From Oceanobacter mangrovi (GTDB lineage Bacteria > Pseudomonadota > Gammaproteobacteria > Pseudomonadales > Oceanobacteraceae): 64,000 nt of DNA. The stretch spans positions 806,001 to 870,000 of the forward strand of contig NZ_JAHXZR010000001.1 of NCBI RefSeq assembly GCF_019740315.1, read 5' to 3'. The notes under the pieces were generated by a model. That model did not search any database. It was given only the letters and a program-made list of their open reading frames with translations, and had not been told where the DNA came from. Shown here one piece after another: positions 55,001-63,444 of this stretch (positions are counted from its first letter, which is position 1; the number at the start of each line of letters is the position of its first letter). A program made the position numbers and the translations under genes.

Positions 55001-55648
55001 CAGCATGCCGGGAATGCGGACGTCATGAACGTATTCAAACTGGCCGGTGGCTTTGGCCGGGATATCCTTGCGGGCGGCGGATTTGCCAACGATCTGGTAT
55101 TCATCCACTGGTTTGAGGGCGGCGTGTTCATCGACCTGTAGGTGGATGGCCTGACCTTGCACCAGTTCGCCATAGCTGAGGCTTTGTTGGGTGGTCGGAT
55201 TGCCGACCCGGCCGTCGCGGGTAATCAGCTGGTCGGGCTGGCATTGCCACCGGGCGGCGGCCTGTTCGAGCAAAAACTGTCTTGCCGTCGCGGCGGCCTT
55301 GCGCAGTGGTACGGCAGTAATCTGAATGGTAGCGCTGGCAATGGTGGCGCCCTGATTCGGCGCCTTGTCGGTATCGCCAAGGATCATCTGCACGTCTTTT
55401 GGCTGGACGTAGAGTTCTTCGGCGACGATCTGGGCCAATGCGGTGCCAATGCCGGTGCCGAGATCAACGTGACCGTTGAGGGCAATGATGCGGCCGTCGC
55501 CATGAATCGCCAGAAATACTTCCTGTTCGGGTGGCCGTTGGTCGGCGCTGGCTTTCTGGGCCGGGCTCAGTGGTGGATTGCTGGGACGCAGCAGCAACAG
55601 CACATTGTCTGCCGCCATTAATTCAGCGCGGTTCAGAATCGGTTCCAT
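52022..55648 (-). CDS. nicB: Nicotinate hydroxylase large subunit with three cytochrome c domains
   Basis: A 1208-aa fusion. Residues 1-760 are the xanthine-oxidase-like Moco domain (GHVDLGTGIGTALAQIV; the C-terminal PPMGAGESASVPSAAAIANA with the active-site Glu). A membrane helix near 765-785 follows, then a triheme cytochrome c part with CxxCH at residues 815, 961 and 1111. NicAB hydroxylates nicotinate to 6-hydroxynicotinate and passes electrons to the respiratory chain through these haems instead of a FAD subunit. ATG at 55648 has GAGGAGA upstream. The gene overlaps nicA's tail. The haem region needs export, consistent with a membrane anchor. Confidence 0.92.
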   Translation of the reverse strand: MEPILNRAELMAADNVLLLLRPSNPPLSPAQKASADQRPPEQEVFLAIHGDGRIIALNGHVDLGTGIGTALAQIVAEELYVQPKDVQMILGDTDKAPNQGATIASATIQITAVPLRKAAATARQFLLEQAAARWQCQPDQLITRDGRVGNPTTQQSLSYGELVQGQAIHLQVDEHAALKPVDEYQIVGKSAARKDIPAKATGQFEYVHDVRIPGMLHGRVIRPPYAGRDGGEFIGNSLLGIDRDSIAHIPGIITVEVIGDFIGIVAEREEQADRAARELKVDWKPSPDLPDINDLENAIRNNPTDKTRTLVDEGNIEQALQETHKRLTRTYVWPYHMHGSIGPSCAVADIRNDQVLVWSGTQNPHILRADLAFLLNIDENRIEIIRHQAAGCYGRNCADDVCGDAVLLSRAVGHPVRVQLTREQEHLWEPKGAGQLMEVDGGIAADGRPYAYDFTTSYPSNGAPMLALLLTGVVEAIPAALEMGDRTSIPPYQFDHMRIRVEDMAPMVRAAWMRGVSAMPNTFAHESYIDELAAEAGEDPVAYRLKYLQDERAKELLQNTATRANWQPRTGSEAPGSNRTGNIVKGRGVAYARYIHSKFPGFGAAWAAWIADVEVDQDSGEVNVTRVTVGHDAGLMINPDGVKHQVHGNIVQSTSRVLKEEVTFNEIAVADKEWGSYPILTFPELPEVDVLLAEKPEEPPMGAGESASVPSAAAIANAIYDATGVRMRQPPFTPERVRNALEEAGVRPKLQQPTSNSRKPGWKSWLGGLSAATLGTLAMVSPWRAAIPEITQPLTSPYSAATIARGAEVFAAGDCAVCHTAEGGIRNAGGRPLETPFGTVYSTNLTPDPQTGIGKWSFTAFDRAMRQGISRDGKHLYPVFPYTAYQNISDGDMQALYAYIMSQPAVSQNNPKTELGFPFGMRPLMAGWNTLFQSNTRWQTNPTQTAQWNRGAYLVNGLGHCGACHSPRNLMGAEKTGIAFLAGGEVDGWEAPALNGSSRIPLNWTEPDLYDYLRTGYSEQHGPAAGPMAAVVEEMQQLPDADIQAIAHYLANLDEAAASPSTRSTAPQTTAAPVAATTTAALAAVPATANSSTTMTNPLNDASARMFESACAGCHETRPDWFGVNPNLAVNSNVHSDKADNLIRTILFGIQNPATSELGYMPGFANSMNNGQIANLLRYMRSKFASDKPAWQQLEQTIAHIRANPGSH

Positions 55649-56226
55649 GGGCTGTTCTCCTCGAGCGGGTTGGTGCTGGTCTGGTCTTGCTGTGGCTGGT
55701 TTGTTTGCGGTTGTCTGGTAGCCGCTGAATCGGCTTCGGGAAATTTGTTGGCGACGGCCAGTCGTACGGCGTCGAGAATTTCCAGGTGGGTACCGCAACG
55801 ACACAGGTTGGCTTTCAGGGCGTTACGAATGTCGGCTTCTGACGGCCGTTCGGTTAAATGATCAAGCCAGGCGGTGGTGGTGATGATCATGCCGTTGAGG
55901 CAATAACCGCACTGGGCACCCTGGGCGTCTACAAAGGCTTGCTGTACCGGATGCAGCTGGCCGTTCTGGCTCAGTCCTTCCAATGTGGTGATCTGACGGC
56001 CAATCGCTGCCTTCAGTGGAATCGAACAGGAGCGGGCGGTTTTGCCATCAATCAGGATGCTGCAGGCGCCGCATTCACCCAGGCCACAGCCGTATTTGGG
56101 GCCGTTGAGCTGACAGTCGTTACGCAATGCAAACAGCAGCGGGCTGTTTGGGTCCGCCTGAATGGTGATCACCTGACGGTTGACTGTCAGGGTGATTTCC
56201 CGGGTCTGGGTTGCGGTTGGGTTCAT
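55633..56226 (-). CDS. nicA: Nicotinate hydroxylase small (2x[2Fe-2S]) subunit
   Basis: A 197-aa iron-sulfur subunit of the xanthine-oxidase family. The first cluster uses Cys47, Cys52, Cys55 and Cys67 (CGLGECGAC), the second Cys106, Cys109, Cys142 and Cys144 (CGYC, CRC). It is about 40 residues longer than P. putida NicA (157 aa): the end is a Gln/Pro/Thr-rich tail that overlaps the nicB start by 16 bases. It moves electrons from the Moco to the cytochrome c part of NicB. A palindromic operator lies 27 bases upstream. Confidence 0.9.
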   Translation of the reverse strand: MNPTATQTREITLTVNRQVITIQADPNSPLLFALRNDCQLNGPKYGCGLGECGACSILIDGKTARSCSIPLKAAIGRQITTLEGLSQNGQLHPVQQAFVDAQGAQCGYCLNGMIITTTAWLDHLTERPSEADIRNALKANLCRCGTHLEILDAVRLAVANKFPEADSAATRQPQTNQPQQDQTSTNPLEENSPWNRF

Positions 56227-56252
56227 GGGTTGGATTCCTGCAGTTTCATTTT

Positions 56253-56268
56253 TTAAGTACTTACTTAA
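56253..56268. promoter_or_regulatory. Palindrome TTAAGTA-CT-TACTTAA upstream of nicA
   Basis: Perfect 7-bp arms separated by two bases, 27 bases upstream of the nicA start in the gap shared with the divergent marR gene. It differs from the ATGATGTATACATCAT type, so a different regulator (the TetR protein at 48157) probably binds here. Confidence 0.62.
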
Positions 56269-56464
56269 TTTTTTGAAGAAATGGCAGAGGGAGCGTCAGG
56301 ATCAGCTGCCAATGTGGACGCACTGCGGCTTTGTCGGAACAAATTGTTGCGTGCGACAACTGAGTGCATTGCTGATTTCTCTGCACTGCGGGTGCTTTGC
56401 CGTATACTGCGGCGGCATGATTATTTGTGACTGAACAAGCAAGGCGACAGGAGGCTCTGGCAGC

Positions 56465-56926
56465 ATGGTTGAATATTCCGCAGAGGCGGATAGCCGCAAG
56501 AATTACGAGTTCAGCGAGCAGGTAGGTCACCTGTTGCGCAAGGCATATCAGCGTCATATGGCAATTTTTCAGCAGTACAGCTGCGAAGACAGTCTCACCG
56601 CTCCGCAATTTGTGGCGCTCTGCACCATTCAGGAAATGGGTGTGTGCTCTATTACTGATATCGTCAAGGCCACCGCGGTCGATCAGGCCACCATGCGTGG
56701 TGTGGTTGAGCGGCTGAAAAGCAAGGGCTGGATTCATCAGGAGTCCGACAGTCAGGATCGCCGCAAGGTGGTTATTCGTTTGACCGAATCCGGTGAGGAG
56801 CTGGTTCGTCGAATGGTGCCTTGTGCCGTCACTATTACTGAAAAAACCATGGGCAACCTGAATCCGGCGGAACAGGTTGCGCTGGTGTATCTGTTGCAAA
56901 AAATGAATGAGCAGCCAGCAGACTGA
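56465..56926 (+). CDS. nicR: MarR-family regulator, NicR counterpart
   Basis: A 153-aa MarR protein with winged helix at about residues 50-105 (GVCSITDIVKATAVDQATMRGVVERLKSKG, wing DSQDRRKVVIRLTESG). In P. putida NicR represses nicCDEFTP and nicXR and is relieved by 6-hydroxynicotinate. This gene is divergent from nicA and convergent with nicX, so its order differs from KT2440, where nicX and nicR are in one operon. An in-frame TATACT -10 box lies at about 56403. The likely targets are the three ATGATGTATACATCAT-like sites. Confidence 0.82.
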   Translation: MVEYSAEADSRKNYEFSEQVGHLLRKAYQRHMAIFQQYSCEDSLTAPQFVALCTIQEMGVCSITDIVKATAVDQATMRGVVERLKSKGWIHQESDSQDRRKVVIRLTESGEELVRRMVPCAVTITEKTMGNLNPAEQVALVYLLQKMNEQPAD

Positions 56927-56976
56927 CTAGAGGGGTTCGCTGACTGCTCATCCGAAAACGGTGACTGGAGGCTTGT

Positions 56977-58050
56977 TCAGTCACCGATGCGAGGAACAGG
57001 GCCAATCGACGCTGCGGGGGCGACGACCTTGCCTTGTTCAACGACTGTCAGTTCGTTATCCAGCGTGATGGTGCAGTTGCGCAGTGGAATATCCATGTGC
57101 GCAGGGGTTTTGCGGGAGCCGCCAACTTCGGTGTTGGGGCCGGTTGAGAACAGGAAGTTACCGGCAAAGGCGCGGGCATCCATGCACATGCCGTCGTTCT
57201 TGTCGTGTAATCCCATGGCGGTCCATTGGGCGCGGGTTTGCAGACCCCAGCCGATATGGGAAATGCCATACACTTCCGGATCACCAAAATACTTCAGGTA
57301 TTCCGCCAGATATTCCGCTTCCAGACCACCATGGATATTGGTGATAAAGCCTTTTTCGATTTCCAGTGTGATGGTTTCGCGACAATAATTCTTGAATGGC
57401 AACAGGATGTCGCCCTTGTCGATCACGATGATCCCTTCTGCTGTTTCTTCATTTGGCCAGCTGAACAGGAAGCCACTTGGCCAGTGGTCCCAGCGGCCCG
57501 GTTCGTCAGCCAGGCCGTATTCAGTCACTGCCGGGTATTGCCCCAGGGCGGCACGGAAGTTGGTGCCAGCGGCTGAGGTAACCTGGATTGAGCGAGCGGC
57601 TTTCAGCACTTCTTCCGCCGATTTCACCATCAGTTTGTCAGCCTGGGTGGGCATTATGCGCGCCAGTACCTCCGGTGGCTCAACTGCCAGCAGAATGCGG
57701 GTGCCGGTTTTCAGGATTTGTTCCTGTTCCGGCGAATGCAGCAGCATCATGGTGTCGACGATCAGATCGGCGGCTTCCAGCGCCCGCTGGGCGGCCAGAT
57801 TACCGGTCAGGGCGGTGTCGCCACAGTAGGCTGTGAGGTCATTCCCCATCGACATTGGTGCGTGGAAGGCGGGTAACTCGACACCGTAAACCTGCGCGCC
57901 CAGTCGAATGGCAGCGTCGGTGGCGGCCTGCACAATCGCCTGATTGGAATAATGGCTCTTCAGTACCGCCACACTCTGGGTGTGGTCGACCTTCGACATT
58001 TTCAGCACATCTTCAAACATCGACGTCAGTTGGCTCTGGTTTACCGGCAT
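56977..58050 (-). CDS. nicX: 2,5-dihydroxypyridine 5,6-dioxygenase
   Basis: A 357-aa extradiol-like dioxygenase that opens 2,5-dihydroxypyridine to N-formylmaleamate. The iron ligands known for NicX, His265, His318 and Asp320, fall exactly on GISHIGWG and TPAHMDIPL. The family resembles leucyl aminopeptidase M29-like proteins. It is divergent from nicC, with the gap carrying two operator sites. Confidence 0.92.
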   Translation of the reverse strand: MPVNQSQLTSMFEDVLKMSKVDHTQSVAVLKSHYSNQAIVQAATDAAIRLGAQVYGVELPAFHAPMSMGNDLTAYCGDTALTGNLAAQRALEAADLIVDTMMLLHSPEQEQILKTGTRILLAVEPPEVLARIMPTQADKLMVKSAEEVLKAARSIQVTSAAGTNFRAALGQYPAVTEYGLADEPGRWDHWPSGFLFSWPNEETAEGIIVIDKGDILLPFKNYCRETITLEIEKGFITNIHGGLEAEYLAEYLKYFGDPEVYGISHIGWGLQTRAQWTAMGLHDKNDGMCMDARAFAGNFLFSTGPNTEVGGSRKTPAHMDIPLRNCTITLDNELTVVEQGKVVAPAASIGPVPRIGD

Positions 58051-58103
58051 GGCAATGCTCCTGCTCTGTCGGTGTCATTTTTATCGTGTACACCGGTTAA
58101 TTA

Positions 58104-58119
58104 ATGTTGTGTACATCAA
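58104..58119. promoter_or_regulatory. Nic-type operator (site 2) upstream of nicX
   Basis: ATGTTGTGTACATCAA matches ATGATGTATACATCAT at 13 of 16 positions and lies 54 bases before the nicX start on its strand. A shorter GTGTACAC palindrome follows at about 58086-58093. Confidence 0.65.
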
Positions 58120-58233
58120 GATAATTCCATGAATTGATCTGAGTCAATAGACTGTTTTTGGTTATTTACTTCGTAAATATCTGGATTGTTGCCAAACATG
58201 ACGAGTTGAAAAATTTCTTGTTCTATGTCAATT

Positions 58234-58249
58234 ATGATGTATACATTAT
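58234..58249. promoter_or_regulatory. Nic-type operator (site 3) upstream of nicC
   Basis: ATGATGTATACATTAT matches the site-1 palindrome at 15 of 16 positions, with the dyad extending to TTATGATGTA/TACATTATAA. It lies 51 bases before the nicC start, over the expected promoter. Confidence 0.78.
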
Positions 58250-58266
58250 AAATATCCAGTGCATGA

Positions 58267-59448
<1,182 letters not shown>

Positions 59449-59456
59449 GGTGTCTG

Positions 59457-60272
59457 ATGACTGAATTCTTGTACGGTGCGCAGGTGAATGCCAATGGCAT
59501 TCGCCAGCACTACCTCAGATACGGCGGTGCAGGCAAACAACCACTGGTACTGATTCCGGGCATTACCAGCCCGGCAGTGACCTGGGGTTTTGTGGCAGAA
59601 AAGCTGGCTGAAAAATACGACGTTTATGTACTCGACGTGCGTGGTCGTGGCTTGTCAGAGTCCGGCCCAGAGCTGGATTACAGCCCGGCGGCCTGTGCTG
59701 ACGATGCGATTGAGTTGATCAAGGCGCTGGGGTTGACCAACGTAATTCTGATGGGCCATTCAATGGGTGCCCGCTTTGCCGCGCTGGCAGTGGCTCGCGG
59801 TGCTCAAGGTATCAGTCAGCTGGTGCTGGTTGATCCACCAGTGTCCGGCCCGGGGCGTCGTGAATATCCCAGCAAACTGCCCTGGTATGTCGATTCCATT
59901 CGTCAGTCGCTGGTCGGCATGAGCGCGGAAGACATGAAAGCCTTCTGTCCAACCTGGACGGAAGAACAGCGGGCGCTGCGGGCTCAATGGCTGCACAGCT
60001 GTTACGAGCCAGCGATTGTGCGTGCTTTTAACGACTTCCACGAGGTCGATTTCCACCAGGATCTCGCAGCAGTGAAGCTGCCATGCAGCCTGATGGTGGC
60101 GGGCAAGGGTGGGGTGATTCAGCCGGAAGACGAGGCCGAAATGCTGACTCTGTGCCCACAGCTGGCCATTGCGCACGTCGGCACTGCCGGTCACATGATT
60201 CCATGGGATGACCTCGACGGTTTTATCAACACTGCTTTTGAACTGATTTCTGCCGGGGAGGCCGCTCAATGA
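59457..60272 (+). CDS. nicD: N-formylmaleamate deformylase
   Basis: A 271-aa alpha/beta hydrolase. The nucleophile Ser102 lies in GHSMGAR, the acid Asp126 in LVLVDPPVSG and the His in GTAGHMIPWDD near residue 246, in line with the triad reported for NicD. It removes formate from N-formylmaleamate to give maleamate. The ATG at 59457 has GAGG at the right distance, and the stop overlaps nicE. Confidence 0.92.
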   Translation: MTEFLYGAQVNANGIRQHYLRYGGAGKQPLVLIPGITSPAVTWGFVAEKLAEKYDVYVLDVRGRGLSESGPELDYSPAACADDAIELIKALGLTNVILMGHSMGARFAALAVARGAQGISQLVLVDPPVSGPGRREYPSKLPWYVDSIRQSLVGMSAEDMKAFCPTWTEEQRALRAQWLHSCYEPAIVRAFNDFHEVDFHQDLAAVKLPCSLMVAGKGGVIQPEDEAEMLTLCPQLAIAHVGTAGHMIPWDDLDGFINTAFELISAGEAAQ

Positions 60273-61024
60273 CAACCCTGTATCGTATTGGCCAGATTGT
60301 GCCGAGCTCCAACACCACCATGGAAACCGAAATTCCGGCGATGCTGAACGCCCGTATGAGCATTCGCCCGGAACAGCGTTTTACCTTTCACTCCAGCCGC
60401 ATGCGGATGAAAAAGGTGGTCAAGGAAGAACTGGCAGCGATGGACGCCGAGTCCGACCGTTGCGCCACTGAACTCAGCGACGCCAGGGTTGATGTGCTGG
60501 GTTATGCCTGCCTGGTGGCGATCATGGCGATGGGGCCTGGCTACCACCGCGAATCCGAAAAGCGTCTGACCCAGCGGGTGCGTGATAACGACAGCAACAG
60601 CCAGGTGATTACCAGCGCCGGTGCGCTGGTAGAAGGTCTGAAGGTGATGGGCGCTAAAAAGGTCGCTGTGGTGGCGCCTTATATGAAGCCTCTGACTGAA
60701 TTGGTGGTGGATTACATCCGTGAGGAAGGTTTTGAAGTGCTGGATTACATCGCACTGGAAATTCCGGACAACCTGGATGTGGCGCGCCATGATCCCGAAC
60801 GCCTGCCAGAGATCGTCAAGGATCTGCACTATCAGGACGCTGATGTGATTGTGCTGTCGGCCTGTGTGCAGATGCCGTCGTTGCCTGCGATTGCCAAAGT
60901 CGAAGCCATGACTGGCAAGCCGGTGCTGACTGCTGCTGTCGCAACCACCTACGCCATGCTGAAGTCACTGGAGCTGGAACCTGTCGTTCCGGGTGCCGGT
61001 GCCTTGTTGTCTGGCGCTTACTGA
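60269..61024 (+). CDS. nicE: Maleate cis-trans isomerase
   Basis: A 251-aa member of the Asp/Glu racemase superfamily. Its two catalytic cysteines are Cys81 in VLGYACLVAI and Cys199 in VLSACVQMPS. It turns maleate into fumarate, the last step into the TCA cycle. It starts four bases inside nicD (ATGA). Confidence 0.93.
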   Translation: MTTLYRIGQIVPSSNTTMETEIPAMLNARMSIRPEQRFTFHSSRMRMKKVVKEELAAMDAESDRCATELSDARVDVLGYACLVAIMAMGPGYHRESEKRLTQRVRDNDSNSQVITSAGALVEGLKVMGAKKVAVVAPYMKPLTELVVDYIREEGFEVLDYIALEIPDNLDVARHDPERLPEIVKDLHYQDADVIVLSACVQMPSLPAIAKVEAMTGKPVLTAAVATTYAMLKSLELEPVVPGAGALLSGAY

Positions 61025-61157
61025 TCGGCTGTTGGCGGGTCGGTTGTTCGTTGTTTTGGTTCCTTCTCGGGGTTCGCCCCTTTCTGGTCGGACTGCTGCT
61101 TGCTGAAAGGCGCAGTTCGACCGTTTTTTAAATTTTCCGCTGCATCGGAGGGTGGGC

Positions 61158-61808
61158 ATGAGTGACTCTCAGGATTTGAGCAATAACTACGCAGGCGTAT
61201 GGGACGGCAAGGTCGGCTTTGGTAACAAGGCGGCGTTGGTGTTGATCGACTTTCTGCAAGGTTATGTGAAAGAAGAATCGCCGCTGTATGCACCCATGGT
61301 GCAAACCGCAGTGAGCAATACCGTAGCACTGCTGGAACAGGCCCGTTCAACCGGGATGGACGTCATTCATACCCGTATCCTGTATCACCCGGATTTTCAC
61401 GATGGCGGTATCTGGCTGCAAAAAGCACCGGTGATGAAAGCCATGGTAGCCGGTAATCCATTTGCCGAGTTCTGCCCGGAAGTGATGCCACTGGAATCCG
61501 AAGTGGTGGTGGTGAAGCAATACGCCAGTTCATTTTTTGGCACCAGTCTGGCGTCAACACTGGTCGCGCGTGGTGTCGATACTGTCGTGCTGGTGGGCTG
61601 TTCTACCAGTGGTTGTGTACGGGCAACGGCCGTGGATGCGCTGCAATATGGCTTCCGCACAATCGTAGTGTCGGATTGCGTGGGTGACCGTCACCAGGCT
61701 CCACACGATGCCAATCTGTTTGATATCAACAGCAAATATGGCGATGTGATGGCAAGGGATGAAGTGATGAATGCCTTGTTCGAATTGAACTGGGGAGCGA
61801 CGGAATAG
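61158..61808 (+). CDS. nicF: Maleamate amidohydrolase
   Basis: A 216-aa isochorismatase-like cysteine hydrolase. The triad is Asp31 (LIDFLQGY), Lys120 (VVVKQY) and Cys153 (STSGCVRAT). It hydrolyses maleamate to maleate and ammonia. The ATG at 61158 follows a strong GGAGGGTGGG site. A 133-base gap after nicE holds no recognised operator, so it is probably still in the nicCDEF transcript. A hairpin follows at 61830-61857. Confidence 0.93.
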   Translation: MSDSQDLSNNYAGVWDGKVGFGNKAALVLIDFLQGYVKEESPLYAPMVQTAVSNTVALLEQARSTGMDVIHTRILYHPDFHDGGIWLQKAPVMKAMVAGNPFAEFCPEVMPLESEVVVVKQYASSFFGTSLASTLVARGVDTVVLVGCSTSGCVRATAVDALQYGFRTIVVSDCVGDRHQAPHDANLFDINSKYGDVMARDEVMNALFELNWGATE

Positions 61809-61829
61809 AACTGCAGCGGATATGGAAAA

Positions 61830-61857
61830 GCAGAGTCTGGTGATTATCAGACTCTGC
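61830..61857 (+). terminator. Hairpin after nicF
   Basis: GCAGAGTCTG (61830-61839) and CAGACTCTGC (61848-61857) form a perfect 10-bp stem with an 8-base loop, 21 bases after the nicF stop. No T-run follows, so termination may be only partial or Rho-assisted. Confidence 0.68.
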
Positions 61858-61958
61858 CTGCACCGCTATTTCGGGCGGCGCTGTAATAACCGGGCGAACA
61901 GGCAGCCAATATCGGCCATATTAATTACGGCTGATTAAATACTGCTGCTCCAGCGGAA

Positions 61959-62432
61959 TTACATTTTCCAGGTACGAACGACGGCAAAACCGTAGTCTTC
62001 AACCCACTGATCCAGCTGTTTTGGATTACGCTTGATCTTTTCAACCACTTCATTGGTGGCCGGGTTGCGGTAAGAACCCACTTTCAGTTTTGGTTTTGGC
62101 AGGGTTGAAACCTTCTCGGCTGGTTCAGCAACCGGATTGGCGGCCGCTGCAGCCGCTGCTTTGGCGGCAACCTTGCTGAAATGCTTGGCCAGAGAATCAT
62201 AAATAGGCAGGTTTTCAGCGCCTTTGATCCATTGTTCGAGGTTGCCAGCGATAAAACCGAAATATTCGTTGGCTGAAATACCATGCTTTTTCAGACCAGC
62301 ATCAAATTCGCTGGTAATGCTTTGCAGGGCATCAATTTTTTGCTGTTGCTGTTCTTTCAGACGCAGCAGCTCTTCCAGTTTGGCGCGTTCGTTTTGGATC
62401 AGTTCGTCAAGGTTGGTATCAAGAAGAGACAA
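61959..62432 (-). CDS. MvaT-like H-NS-family nucleoid protein
   Basis: A 157-aa protein. Residues 5-60 are a coiled coil for oligomerisation (ELIQNERAKLEELLRLKEQQ). An Ala-rich linker precedes the C-terminal DNA-binding part VGSYRNPATNEVVEKIKRNP, followed by LDQWVEDYGFAVVRTW, which matches the YxNPxTxE...LxxWxxxYG...VxxW pattern of MvaT/MvaU. Such proteins silence AT-rich foreign DNA. It faces the AT-rich gap 62433-63238, which is probably its own promoter region. The body is longer than classical MvaT (about 124 aa) because of the Ala-rich linker. Confidence 0.78.
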   Translation of the reverse strand: MSLLDTNLDELIQNERAKLEELLRLKEQQQQKIDALQSITSEFDAGLKKHGISANEYFGFIAGNLEQWIKGAENLPIYDSLAKHFSKVAAKAAAAAAANPVAEPAEKVSTLPKPKLKVGSYRNPATNEVVEKIKRNPKQLDQWVEDYGFAVVRTWKM

Positions 62433-63238
62433 GGTTGTCAGGCTCCAGTGCTATTAATTAACCAGATTAATGTTCCGGTCTATTTGAAAGTATTTACAGA
62501 TCGGAAATTACCGGATTTTCTAAATCCGGGTGGATCAGACAGTTCTGTTCTGACAAAACTCCGCGGGTATTGGAATTTATCTATTTGAAATTAACCAAAT
62601 AGCCATACCTGATGGAGCAGAGTGTTCCATACTGGGTGCTGATGCCGGGACGGCGTCAAAGCATATTGTCTTGAAGTTGCCATGCATGGCGTTTGCATTC
62701 GGGAACTGCTCGAATCGCCACCATCATATAGCAGATTTACAGATAAAGAGAAGGGCCTGCTGTCGGAATAGTAAAGCGGCAGCCCGGTTCGCGGGAATTC
62801 CGGAGGTTTTAAGGCTGATTTAATCCGTTGCCGGATAGTGATTAATAGCCTCTTAGTCAGTGAAAGGGAGACAGAAGCAGAATTTATGAACCCGTTTCAT
62901 GACGTTCGGCTGGCAGTGTTATGTCCAGCCTCCGGCTATTCTGTAATCTTCCCTGACAAATTTCTGAATAAATTATTTTCCTTTATTAAAACGATACAAT
63001 TTGGCTAATCGATAGCAACCAGGGGCAAAACGTTTGCCAGACAGCTGGTTATTTTGCTGTCATTTTTTGTTTTGCTGACACTTTACCAGTCATCAATCGT
63101 TGATAAGAGAATTAACAAAAACTTCCATAGCCTGCTGGCAGGCGGCCAGCCAGAACCACAGCGACGAATCGTCACACCCGGTTCTGCGTGACGACACAGC
63201 AAAGACGCCAGCAAGCGGAATCTGCTAGCATATCCGCC
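62433..63238. other. AT-rich 800-base gap, no gene found
   Basis: No open frame with a ribosome site or family resemblance was found. The region 62433-62620 is AT-rich and would hold the promoter of the MvaT-like gene. The rest shows only weak, scattered inverted repeats. It could hold a small RNA, but no sequence signal supports one. Confidence 0.45.
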
Positions 63239-63411
63239 CGCTTATACAGACTAATGCTGTTCATTTAACCAATCCACGTCATCCCGGACGCGAAGCAGAT
63301 CCGGGATCCATAGGGCTTTTGGATCCTGAGTCTGCGCGGCCCGAACAGTTCAGGATGACGACAATTTGTGGTTACAAACGCTTAAGTGAACAGCATTACG
63401 CTTATACAGAC
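63239..63411. mobile_element. MITE-like element with 17-bp terminal inverted repeats and 13-bp direct repeats
   Basis: The 147-bp element spans 63252-63398. Its ends TAATGCTGTTCATTTAA (63252-63268) and TTAAGTGAACAGCATTA (63382-63398) are inverted repeats matching at 16 of 17 bases. It is flanked by identical 13-bp direct repeats CGCTTATACAGAC (63239-63251 and 63399-63411), as expected for a target duplication. No transposase is encoded; the core holds the ATCCCGGA/TCCGGGAT and TCCTGA/TCAGGA palindromes found elsewhere in the window. A target duplication of 11-13 bp would fit an IS4-family transposase acting in trans. Confidence 0.82.
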
Positions 63412-63444
63412 CCGTTTTCATCTTTTCGCACAGGCCTGGTATTA

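Noticed and set aside
54371-55141. 256-residue plus-strand open frame opposite nicB
   Set aside because: Antisense shadow of the Moco domain with no ribosome site.
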